From Argyresthia goedartella (taxonomy: Eukaryota; Arthropoda; Insecta; Lepidoptera; Argyresthiidae), in assembly GCA_949825045.1 (NCBI GenBank), contig OX463815.1:34215356-34279355 (forward strand): a DNA stretch of 64,000 bases, written 5' to 3'. Of this stretch, positions 30,163 to 40,368 are shown in pieces. Numbering within the stretch: the first letter of the stretch is position 1; each line of letters opens with the position of its first letter. The translations under genes and the position numbers were made by a program. Below the pieces are notes generated by a model. The model saw only the letters and a list, made by a program, of their open reading frames with translations. It was not told the origin of the DNA and ran no database searches.

Positions 30163-30675
30163 GATCTGGGAGACACCTCAAGTTATGGACCGAAGCCTTC
30201 AGCCAGCACAAAACAATCTGGCTGTCCGTCCACGCGTACACCGTATCCTCCAAAACCACTGACCCACGCAACACTGTTAGAGTGTGATTCAAAAGTTTGG
30301 TCAAAAGAGCAGCCCCGGACAGTTCCAGTTTTGGAATCGTCATCCTTGTCCGAATAGGCGCTACCTTGCTTTTTGCCAAAACCAAACGCACGTCGACCTC
30401 CTCGGTGGAGGTGACGGTTCGCAAATAAACCGCTGCCGCAAACCCTCGTTCAAAGGCATCACAAAACCCGTGAAGGGTTGCCCTGTAATCCCCAGCAGGG
30501 ACCAATTTCCTCGGCAGCGATACATTATTTATCTTGAGGCCCAACCATTTTGCTAAATCATTCGATACAATGCAGCCTTGAGCTCCAGAATCTTATAGGG
30601 CGCGAACGTATGTTGGGTTGCCAGCCAAATCCCAAACAAGCACAGAGGCGATCGGTAACACCACCGTCTCCGGTT
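30152..30675 (-). pseudogene. BEL/Pao protease start joined to RNase H (RT deleted)
   Basis: In sense, the frame reads VVLPIASVLVWDLAG, then a TAA at 30593-30595 exactly before DSGAQGCIV, the aspartic protease active-site motif. After NDLAKWLGLK it passes within some 15 residues into RNase H: HGFCDA (D29 of the 30152-30544 frame), PKLELSGAAL (E74) and AWTDSQIVL (D107), the three metal ligands. The whole reverse transcriptase that normally separates them is absent. The deletion joint is near NNVSLPRKL. The frame stops at 30152 and pol continues in another frame. Confidence 0.82.
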
Positions 30676-30849
30676 GGGGGGCAACCAATGGTTGGGCCGC
30701 AAATTCCTAGCGAGGACCCCCGGGGCCCCACTGTGCCTGTAACCGATCAGGTATGCAGCTATACGCCAGCGGGTCCCATTGTACAAATGGCCCACGCGCC
30801 GGTTCCATTCCCAACCTACGATTCCCCTTAAAGGGGGGTGGGCGTGAAT

Positions 30850-32511
30850 TCAACCGTGGCCGCTCCATGAGCGGGGGGACATCACATGTGACCGATGAGG
30901 ACGAGGCGACGAGCGGGGCGACATCTGAGGCGGCGTCCGAACCGCACCCGCATTGCTCGAAGGTGTCCCATGCCACCCGCCCGTTACGGCCTGCTCAACA
31001 CACCCAATGTCCCGCTGAGTCGGATGCTGAGTCGCAACCGAAAACTCAGGGCCCCCCATGTGATGACCCTGAGTGCGGCCCTGCACCCTAGTACCGCCCT
31101 GTGCACGTGGGGACGTTGGCCCCTGAGTTGCGCTCCGAGTCGCAAACGAATTCTCAGGGCCCCATGCCGTGTCACCCTGGGTACGGCCCTGTGCACGTGG
31201 GGACGTTGGCCCCTGAGTTGCGCTCCGAGTCGCAAACGAATTCTCAGGGCCCCATGCCGTGTCACCCTGGATACGGCCCTGTGGAGGCTGTTGGCCGGAC
31301 CGGTTCATGCACAACAGATTGTTGTGGGCCCCACCACAATATCCGCACATTTTTGTGCGCGTGCAGTCCCTAGCCATGTGTGGCCCGAGGCACAGGAAAC
31401 ACCAGCTCCGCTGCTTGGCCATCCGGCGCCGTCCCTGAACCCTAAGTTCCCCGAACTTATTGCAATTGGCCACAGCATGGCCAATCTGCCTACAACATGG
31501 GCAGGTCTCAATATGTGGGGTCTATGCACTCACAGTCCCATACGACTGCCGGTTGGTGCGGTCCTTCCTCGTCGGAGGGCCCCTACTCACAGCGCTCCCG
31601 GCAGCTCTCTGTGGCTCCGAAGGATGGGTGACCGTCAACCCCAAATTCTCTTCCCGTCGAGCCTCCTCTTCCAAGAATCCGACCAAGTCGGAGAAGGCGG
31701 GCAGGTCCTCGGCCGACCTCCCGTGAGACTGTTCGAAACGAGTCTGCACGTCAGCGGGTAGGCGGGAAAGTACAATGTACAGCAGTAGGTACGACCATTC
31801 ACCAACCGGAAGTCCAAGATTCTCTAGAGCCTTGGTGACGGACAACAACGGGTTCAAAACCTCCGTCTGTATGGCCCCGACCTTGTTCACAACCGGGATA
31901 CTAAACAAACGGTTCAGTTGGGCATCGGCCAACCTCCGTTTGTTATGGTAACGTCTGACCAACATTTGTCTGGCCGTTTCATAGTTACCCTCCGTAACTG
32001 TCAAATGAGCGACCAGCTCCCTAGGCTCACCCCTCAATGCTGCCACCAGCTGAGCCATCTTGACAGACTTGGTAATGTCCGATCGCATGTGCACCAAACT
32101 GTCGAACAGATTGATGAAGCTCATCCATTCACCGGACACTCCGTCAAAAGTAGGCATAGTTATGGCAGGTAACCTGGACCCCGAACCCTGAAGCGGCAGA
32201 GGTGCTTCAATGTCACCACCATGGCTGGACTCGCGCTGTCTACGTATGTCCGCAGCCTTCTGCGTGATAGCAGCTGCCATCTCCATACATTGGTCGACAT
32301 CCCCTAGCAACCGTGACAGCCTGTCAGGTGCGCAACCATCAACTGATTCCGCCTGCGCGGACAATTCGAGCACCCTATTGTAACGTTCCTTAACGTCCAT
32401 AGACCGCTCCAATACCACATCATGCCTATCTAAACGGTCTATCAGACCGTGTGCGGAGGAAAACCATCTGAGTTCCTTAGAAACACCCTTCTGTATTTCA
32501 GATAACGACAT
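30850..32511 (-). pseudogene. BEL/Pao gag with three zinc knuckles, one in-frame TAG
   Basis: The first 329 codons (32511 to 31525) encode a Pao-type gag: coiled N-terminus, LPAITMPTFDG, W.SFINLFDSLVH, and RLPADVQTRFEQ. A single TAG at 31522-31524 interrupts. The same frame then gives CPCCRQIGHAVANC, CFLCLGPHMARDC and CGYCGGAHNNLLC, all CCHC-type knuckles, and runs to 30850. Two tandem copies of a 90-bp unit (31101-31190, 31191-31280) follow, coding GRTQGDTAWGPENSFATRSA each. The opposite-strand frames are shadows caused by high GC. Confidence 0.85.
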
Positions 32512-33038
32512 GATCGGAACGATACTTACTCACAATTTGCAGTAACTCAATTATATTGGACCCTCCAGTCTACAACCCAAACGAGGGAACCCTAAACCAC
32601 AACTTAAACAATGTTGTTTTCCTTAAACAATAGGAACCGAGTTTTATATCTATATAAATTCTGTAAATACAATTTAGTTTCCCTTTATCATTATAACACA
32701 CACAGATAGTCAATATTAGTTCAAGTTATAAATTGCTATCAACTGAAAACAATGTAATAGCCTGCTATCAATAGATGTAACTACCTATGTTAACCAAAAC
32801 ATTCTTCAATAGCATTACTAGACCACTAATAGATTGACTAACTGGTAATTCAATTCAATATCTGTCTATCTACTACCAGCAATAGACCTATAGCTTACAA
32901 TACTACCAATCTATGTGGATATAGGAACAACAGTTACCTAATAACCGCCTATACCTACAGATTGATAGTCCCAAATCGTGCGTTCCTGGAGCCCTTGACG
33001 GCTGCAAATCTCAGGAAACCACGCTCTAGCTACCAAAA
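32512..33038 (-). other. BEL/Pao leader with primer-binding site
   Basis: AT-rich untranslated leader between 5' LTR and gag. Directly inside the LTR the sense strand reads TTTTGGTAGCTAGAGCGTGG. TGGTAGCTAGAGC is a candidate primer-binding site, since TGG pairs with a tRNA CCA end. I cannot name the tRNA. Confidence 0.55.
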
Positions 33039-33584
33039 TGTTCAGGCTTCTCGGCACCTAATGACCTCGTAGGGGCCCATCAGCTACGAGGTAGCGTAGC
33101 GATCAGTTGCCAAGAAGTGTGAACGTCGGCGATTCACCGAGCTAAAATGATTGGATTCGATCTAACCTGGTCTGTGCTTCGGTCCCGTCAACCTCCTGTC
33201 TCTCTGCAAGGCCCGGGTGCACCCTAGGCTCTTCTTGGTAGACAGGTTCTTCAGCCAACCTCCTGTGTGACTGGCGGGCCAGCCTCGATCAGCACAGTGT
33301 TCCAACACAGGTTATGTTACGTGGTAAAAAACCAATCGGCCACGTAAATGCGAACTTTATCTGGTTCGGGGAACCACAACACACTCAGCTATATAGACAA
33401 TCCTGAGGGAACCTCGAATACATTCCAGATGGACTGCGATTTAATTTCAATACCCTATCCAAACGCGTTTACATTGCGAGGGCTTTCGTCTGTCAGTTGT
33501 CAAAAACTGCTAGGTTGGCAGCAACGTCAAATTCAAAATGGCCGTTCCGAAACCATCGATCTAATATCGATTTGGAATCGAACA
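33039..33584 (-). repeat. 5' LTR of the BEL/Pao element
   Basis: 546 bp. Promoter-side LTR in element sense. It differs from the other LTR at a handful of positions (for example GATCAG/GGTTAG near 33101, and one extra T near 33470). Confidence 0.92.
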
Positions 33585-33906
33585 GTCACCGTAAGATTGT
33601 AAAAACTGTTGGTTTGTAAACTATCGACGAATTGTAAACCAGACCGACAGGGTGTATAATTTACGTTTCTTTTGTTCTTACATGTTAACCTAACACGAAG
33701 ACTATTCTGAGGCTTCGCTGCGCTTGCCCCTCGTTTGCAATTCAAGTTTAAACCAGTCCACAATTCAACGGTTTTATTATAAACTAAAGCGTCATGTAGT
33801 AAGCACTACGGTACAGTTTACAATTTATCGAGAGTTTGTAAACTAACAAGAAAACAAACGTTATATTATAAACTAACGGTTTTGGCAATCCTACGGTGAC
33901 ATATAT

Positions 33907-35200
33907 AAATTTATTTATTGACCGAGCGAGCGAAGCGAGCGAACGGCTCCATTTCGACAAGATAGGAGGCCAATTTTGCTTTCGTCTGTCTCTATGTCTC
34001 GTATCTGTCAGTTCCGGTCTAGGGGCCACAATTTTCAAGCGATCCTCACAAATCATGGCACACGTGTTTCTTGAATTAAAAGTATTTTTTTTGTTGAGAG
34101 TTTTTTGCGATTTTCCCCTTTGGGGAGTCATGACGTCGTATTTTTTTTTGTGTGTTTTTTTTAAAACCTATCGTGTGGGGTATCCAATTAAAGGGCTTCA
34201 TGAGCCGGTTCTAAAAATATACTACAACATTACCTTTCGGTGACCTGTTTTCTAAAAATCCAAGAAATATTTTCAAAACATACCAATTTTGGACTTCTCG
34301 AAGTAGGAGACGGATTAGTAAAGAGGATCTATACAGACCATGAGAGTGAGTGAAATAGACTATAACTATTTTCGTGAAAAGTCAAGTCGTTTTAAGTCGC
34401 AAAATGTAGTTTACAAAGTTATTGGGGCGGCTACTTTACTACTTGATTTTGATTGAATCTAAAATACTTACCTATAAATTGGTTCACAGTCCACCTGTTA
34501 GAGAGGTCTTCTCCCACAGGGCCACTAGTATTAATACATTTCAAGCACCTCAACCCGACACATTAATGAAACCTTAAAAGTCTAGAAATTGGTTCGCTTG
34601 TTTCCTTGCTAGGCGGAAAATTTTCGAACCACTGAACCGATTTTAATAAAACATGGCTAAGAACAAGGGAAGCCTACCACCAATGAAAAAAATCGAATTA
34701 AAATCCGTCCACCCGTGAGCGCTATGGAGCCAAGTACAGACACACAGAGACAGACAGACACTTAGACAACACGCCTGTTTTTTGTCGGGGTTTAAAAGAC
34801 GAGGTAGGTCTTCCTAAATTCTTTGTCGATTTGAGTTCGCAAGGGGTCAGAAACTCTAAAATATGAAAAATAACTCCCCTAGCCATTCCTTAGTGGGATT
34901 TGGAGACCAAGGTTGAAGCTCTCCCTGCCATAAAACCAGCGGTCTAGGATTCGATTCCCGGCTGAGGTGACAATCGTCAATCGGATTACGTCATGATAGT
35001 TTATATCCATTGTGCCGGTCGACTATGTTAGTCATATTTTCACGTAATGTTAAGATAAGTTGACGACCGTCACAGATAAGGTATATTTATATTCATCACG
35101 CACTATGTCTTATGCACGTCATTAATAACATGTACCAACCTAGTATATAAGCTAGGATTACCTATAATAAAGTAGTCTAGTATAGTCTGGTATTTGCGCG
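33907..35200. other. Repeat scraps, no gene
   Basis: 34404-34445 is a scrap of the GGGTTCCG family (TAGTTTACAAAGTTATTGGG). 34600-34800 has a GAACCACTGAACCGATTTTA segment of generic dispersed-repeat type ending near GTTTTTTGTCGGGG. 34935-34970 holds a B-box-like GGATTCGATTCCCGG, probably a SINE head remnant. No coding region seen. Confidence 0.45.
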
Positions 35201-35204
35201 CATC

Positions 35205-35405
35205 TCAAGCCTTTTACTTTACTCCCGAAGATGTCGCTCTCCTTATAATTGCCTCTGGCAAATCCATATTATTTCTATACATCGATCTATCCAGCTTCAT
35301 GCTTCTTCGTTGAGTAAAGACCTCCTCATCATGGCGCCGATTATGGTGGTCCTGGGCCAACCAAATCCACTGTTGCCCGGCAGTTTTGGAGTTGCCATCC
35401 AACCA
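35205..35405 (-). pseudogene. RTE-clade LINE 3' relic
   Basis: The minus-strand frame reads KTAGQQWIWLAQDHHNRRHDEE, matching the AGxxWxRxAQDRxxWRxxEE block of the other RTE ends. Short and decayed. Confidence 0.5.
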
Positions 35406-36676
35406 TCACGACCAAAAACTCAGTCTTACAAAACCAGCCTGGGTATCTGTAGGCAGATTTACTGAGGTTAACCTTCATTTGTTTACTTACTGACCTTGCG
35501 AACTGTGTACTGCCTCAGTCTACAACCTACCGTCAATTGCGGATGATGGCGGAATTACAAACATCTATTTGAAGAAATATTTTCTGTATTTTTCCACAGT
35601 GACTTACCAATATATTAATAGTTGTTCTGCTATTCGGGTTGGAGACGAACCAATAAATAAGAGATCATTAAAATCGGTCCAGCCGTCCTTGAGCTGTAAG
35701 TGGTGTAACGATGTTAAGACGGCTTGCGTCTAATTAAAATACAAAATATGTTTGTGGCTTAGTAACGCCAACGGAAAATAATAATAATAAATATTCCTTA
35801 TTGCACAGAAAACACAGTGGAAATTATAACATGAACAGTATGCAAAGGTGAGCTTATTTCTAAAAAGAAAATTCTTACAGCTAACACGTGAAGAAAAGAG
35901 AAAAATAAAATATAGAGAGGTAGTCATAGTGTACAATTAAGAGTTAAAAGAAATAAATAAAATCAATATACTATCAAATAAATCACAATACACCCTACGT
36001 AATTACTATAAAATAAATAAATATAATACAATAAATACATAGATACACATAAATACTTAAAACAAAATCTTGATTTAGTTTTATCTAGAGACAGGTGCCA
36101 TGTGCGAGGTACATGGCAGTATACTATAAATAAAGAAAGCTTCTGAAATAGTAATGTAGCCCAAGTTTACGATGCTTCATAGTAATAAATCTGTAATAAT
36201 CTGCTTTTACCAGGTTAAATATGAACACTAACAATAACACATCATAATTACTAGTAAACTGCCACGAAAACATAATTGTAAGTGAATAATTAAAACCCTT
36301 GCGTAACGAGTACTTAACTGAGCAACACTTAAAATGGACTCCGCGAGAGTTGCTATTCACCAACCAACCAACGCTCTACTGCTATTGCAGCAGTGTGGCA
36401 TTAGTGCCGAGCCAACTATTAAAAACTCTGTGACCATGCATTACTTCTGTTGACAAGGTCGCCTTCATTTCATTATCATCATCATCGTCTTGATATAGTG
36501 CTTGCTCAAATCTGCTTCTCCTAATATTTTAATTCTATCAATTTAATCAACTCCCTATTCAACCATTTCTGAGTAAAGGACTCCTTTTCATTATCCACGT
36601 CATTTCCTACGATATTGATGAGATTAATTACAAAATACATAACAAAAATCGGTTCGGCAGCAAGTACCGTACAAGC
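35406..36676. other. AT-rich, no gene
   Basis: 35790-35875 resembles the LINE 3' UTR (TTATTGCACAGAAAACACAG, GTGAGCTTATTTCTAAAAAG) in reverse. 36000-36060 is AAATAAATA-rich. The other frames have no domain. Confidence 0.45.
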
Positions 36677-37195
36677 AACTTCTCTTGAGAAGAATTCTTT
36701 TTTTTAATGTTTCGATACCTAGAAAATCATTTGAGAATTATTACTGGAATATCTAGCGACGTTCCTACCTATCCCACCTCTCCGATCCCTACCTGTCCTT
36801 AATGCGATGAACGCTTCACGTATTTCCTTATCTACACCTAAAATTCCCACTCAATTAATAAATTTTATCGAATTTAAAGAATTTTCACGAAAAAGATGAC
36901 GTCATAGTGGGTCCGCCATTTTGAATTTTAAAAAACTGATGAAAGATTCGAAACCAGCACCCTCAAAAACCCACATCTACCCCTCAATACTTGGAATTAC
37001 ATACAAAATTAACGTTGCGTGTTCAAAAAAGTCAGTTTTTTACAAATAAAAAACGAACCGCTGGACCGATTTTTTCTAGACTCCTTTCAGATCTAAGTCA
37101 TGACGTGGCGTATCGATTGATATGGTCATCAAAGCGATTCGGTCCAGTAGTTATTGAGAAAACGAATTCCATAATTTTGATCACGTACATACGTA

Positions 37196-37233
<38 letters not shown>

Positions 37234-37343
37234 TCACTCTAAAAATGATTGCAAATGATTCTCCAGGTCTTAAAACGTAAAGAAAACACAAAATTACCTA
37301 TTTCAATTTTCAGACCTATTATAATAACTTCTCAAGAGAAGTT
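36677..37343. mobile_element. TIR-bounded repeat with a (CA)n run
   Basis: AACTTCTCTTGAGAAG at 36678-36693 and its reverse complement CTTCTCAAGAGAAGTT at 37328-37343 bound a 666-bp segment. It contains the generic CGCTGGACCGATTTTTTC segment and a (AC)n microsatellite at 37199-37228. No transposase frame. Confidence 0.5.
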
Positions 37344-37371
37344 AAAAAAGTTAAATGGGGAAGCAAACTGT

Positions 37372-37715
37372 CAAAATGGAGAAGCGGGCGCCAACAGATT
37401 GTAGGTACTAAACACAGAGTAAGTAAGTTTTGTTCTGTTTGCGAACGCGGCGAAGATCAAACTTACTTTACACCTTATGCCTTACGTAGATGTAGGGAAA
37501 CGGATGACGAAATTGAAGTAGAGATGGGCGGGACACTTGGCTAGACGGGAATATCGACGGTGGACCAAAGCAGTCACAGACTGGTGGCCACGGGGAGCGA
37601 CAAGGCCAGTGGGAAAAAAAAGGCCAGGCAAAATGGAGAAGCGGGTGCTAACAGATTGTAGATACTAAACACAGAGTAAGTAAGTTTTGTTCTGTTTGCG
37701 AACGCGGCGAAGATT
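37372..37715 (+). repeat. 88-bp direct repeats around an RTE scrap
   Basis: CAAAATGGAGAAGCGGG... through GAACGCGGCGAAGAT occurs at 37372-37459 and 37629-37715, 257 bp apart. Between them, 37525-37615 is an RTE 3' scrap (GAGATGGGCGGGACACTTGG, GGTGGACCAAAGCAGTCACA). The duplication is too long for a target site. Confidence 0.7.
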
Positions 37716-38943
37716 CTTCTGTCTGAGTAGCGCCAAAGAGTCGGTCATCTTACAAATGAATCACAGAGTCAGTAAGCAAAGCAAACCTTTGCAAAAGATT
37801 AGATTATGCAGAAAAATGAATTGTCAATATCCAGATATCTCTAGAACCTCAAATGAATGAAACTCTTTGTTGCTGTTGACAATGTTTATCAAGTAACAAA
37901 CCAAAATGACACTCTTTGCGTAACAAACATACAGTGCCATCCACCAACAAGTTAGGCGTAATATTCCCAAACCCAGCAATGCAATCTATCTTCTCCGAAA
38001 TTTCGTAATCACACAAGTTTTAGCTCAGCAGCATTCTGTACAGTCGTTGCGATCTCGAACCAGGTTCGCAGTGAACGGACGTCTCTAACTGGACTCCATA
38101 AGTGTTAATTACAATACACGGGTGTTATTAAGGCCATAACATTAAGGTCCTGTAACTCGAGCTAATGTTACGGTTATGTTCGTCGGTTGCAGTTACGGGG
38201 TAGCGGGAGTTACGTAGAGTAATAATAATAATATACTCTTTCGGGGTAATCTCGGATAAGTTTTTTGAGTCGGGTTTATACTTTTGTCTGGAAAATAGTA
38301 AATTGTACAACTAGTGCATAAAATGGCTCGTTTATGCCCGAGTTATATGCTCTGCTTTTCAGTTCGATTGCGAGAAAACGAAACGTCGTAACTTGAATAT
38401 AGTTTTAGTTTTCACTGTTCACTTCAATTTAGATACAAAATTTTGCAAAATTGGAAAAGACACTACCATACTTTTTAATAGTTTATTTTTATCTTCATTT
38501 TGAACATTTATCATTAGACTTGGATACCTTCTTCATACTGCCATGTCATAAAAACGTTTCTTTGCATTTATAATAAATGACAACAATTTTATCTAGTTTA
38601 AGTAAGTTAATGATAGAAAAGACGGAAGTGATATAAATTAAAGCATATTACTGATTACGGAAATTACGGATGTGATGTAAAATAAAGCAAATTTAAATAA
38701 AATAGTGACTTAATTCTGCGACATTCATTGTGCGTGTGGCTGCTGGGACTCCTGCGCACAATATAAAGACGACCTTTTAGAGCAAGAGAAGTGAAAATAA
38801 TCGTAGACCTTCTGAATTGTCTTAAAAAATATTCTCATTAGTGTTTTCATGTGTGAGATCTACTAGGTTCGACTGCTGGCTGAAGAAACGAATAAGAGGA
38901 GTCCTAGTGCGGGGCCTGAAAGCAATATACATTGAAAGCAGTA
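37716..38943. other. No recognisable gene
   Basis: Only short frames. ATAATAATAATAATAT run at 38220. No repeat match was seen. Confidence 0.4.
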
Positions 38944-39214
38944 TACAGGATCACATTTAATTAGGTAACAATGTTTAGGGGCATGATAATGCATATCATC
39001 ATCAAAAACTTCTCTTATGAAACATAATTATGGTCGTAAACGAAAAAACGTTTTGTGTCTCCTATAGTAACCTATAACCAGATGATAGGGTCAATGTATC
39101 GATGTACGAAAAAAGGTTATCCTTTGCGACCATATGTTTCTTTGGGAGAGTTGTTCATAATGATAAGAGTATCATTCCCCAAAACATGGTCACATTATTT
39201 AATGAAAGCCTGAA
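38944..39214. mobile_element. Foldback MITE (TACAAGGTGACAT family), decayed copy
   Basis: TACAGGATCACATTTAATTA at left; CCCAAAACATGGTCACATTA and TTTAATGA at right. Inner arms TGGTCGTAAACGAAAAAACG and TTGCGACCATATGTTTCTTT fold. Neighbour of the copy at 39284. Confidence 0.55.
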
Positions 39215-39283
39215 TAACTGATTATATTTACGTTGGTGACAAGCTATCATCCATCACCAAGTTTGCTTAGCTAAATTATATTA

Positions 39284-39525
39284 TACATAGTGACATTTGA
39301 TTAGCTGATCATATTTTGGGGGCTGATATTACCCATAATTATGAAAATCTTTTCCCAAGAAACATATGATCGCAAACGAAGAAAATATGTGGGTTCCCCA
39401 TAGTAACTTGTAATCAGCTGATTGGGTCAATGTACTGAGGGATGTTTTTTTTTTTTCATATAAATTCACATTGATGGGTACTATAATAACCAAAATATGG
39501 CCAGATCATTAAATGTCATCTTGTA
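39284..39525. mobile_element. Foldback MITE (TACAAGGTGACAT family), copy 2
   Basis: TACATAGTGACATTTGATTA ... CATTAAATGTCATCTTGTA. The inner part CCAAGAAACATATGATCGCA matches 61071-61090. Confidence 0.65.
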
Positions 39526-40368
39526 TACAGGGTCAGACATCTAAGGTATGGACCTCGCTAAAATGCAATAACCTTAGGGCACCGTAATAAACTAGTAAAA
39601 TCACAAATCCAGTATCTCGATTATCTATCTCTGAAAGGTATTGCGACTCGGAATATGATTTTCCAAAAATTCTTCAAAAATAGTTGCAATCGCAATAAAA
39701 AAAATCTCAGTCCTCGTATTATGTATTTTTGGCATCAATTGCAATACTAGTCAAATTTAAAAATAGACTAAACAAAACTCGATTAATTTACGAGGTATGC
39801 ACCACCCTCTTTTTGGTCTGCGTCAGACGTAACTTTTTTAGTGTTGATATCTGAAATTCCCTCAAATCATGGCAGATTCTTTCTTGGGTGAATTAGTGAT
39901 TGAAATTGCATAATATTGTAGCGATCAGCCTCAAAACCGCGAGAATAGGTCACAAGTTGGCCCCTCAAAGCCGCGAGCGTTTTGTTTGTTATATTTCATA
40001 AGTTATTCGAATTGAATCGAGTGATTGTTATATCCTTGTGCCGGCGTGTCAAGCCGCTGCTTGGCTAGGCAGGTCTATATCACGAGTTTTTCAATAATCT
40101 GCGAGTAATTTGTTTCAGTTCAGTTAGTTTCAGTTTTAAATAGTTTATTTTCATTGGATTTTACATAGAGAATCTAATATAAAACCTCTTAAAAATAGTC
40201 ATTAAAATTAAAAATAGTTACCTGCCTAGGTGCATTCGAAATGTTGTCCTCAATGTGAGGAATGCACAAGAAACACATTGCATACTCTTTTCAAAATTCA
40301 AGTACTTATGTCTAAACAATAATTGTTTGGTCAATTTACATGAAAAGAAGCTGTCAAATGGAGCTAAT
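39526..40368. other. LINE 3' UTR and anonymous DNA
   Basis: 40200-40368 is the 3' UTR of the minus-strand LINE. 39526-40200 has no recognisable feature. Confidence 0.4.

Larger units (their letters stand above)
28527..33584 (-). mobile_element. BEL/Pao LTR retrotransposon, complete ends, internally deleted
   Basis: 5058 bp on the minus strand. Two LTRs (545 and 546 bp) start TGTTC and end GAACA. They are flanked by the 5-bp duplication GTCAC (28522-28526 and 33585-33589), as BEL/Pao integrases make. Order in sense: 5' LTR, leader, gag with three CCHC-like knuckles, protease start, RNase H, integrase core, 3' LTR. The reverse transcriptase and the integrase zinc-binding part are gone. About seven substitutions and one indel separate the LTRs by eye, so the insertion is young. 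It could only move with help from an intact relative. Confidence 0.92.
28513..33906. mobile_element. MITE family C, split by the BEL/Pao insertion
   Basis: Left end TATATATGTCAC lies before 28527. The element resumes at GTCACCGTAAGATTG (33585) and ends CAATCCTACGGTGACATATATA (about 33885-33906). With the retrotransposon and one GTCAC removed, the ends are inverted repeats of each other. Inside, GTTGGTTTGTAAAC..GGTACAGTTTACAA pairs again, and the centre holds a version of the family A/B core (TTCTTACATGTTAACCTAAC, ACGAAG, CTTCGCTGCGCTTG). Confidence 0.65.

Noticed and set aside
30753..31761. Long plus-strand reading frames of 90 to 288 codons
   Set aside because: They lie antisense to the GC-rich gag of the BEL/Pao element and show no domain; shadows of real coding on the other strand.
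37199..37228. (AC)n run as a regulatory Z-DNA site
   Set aside because: An ordinary dinucleotide microsatellite within a dispersed repeat; no evidence of function.
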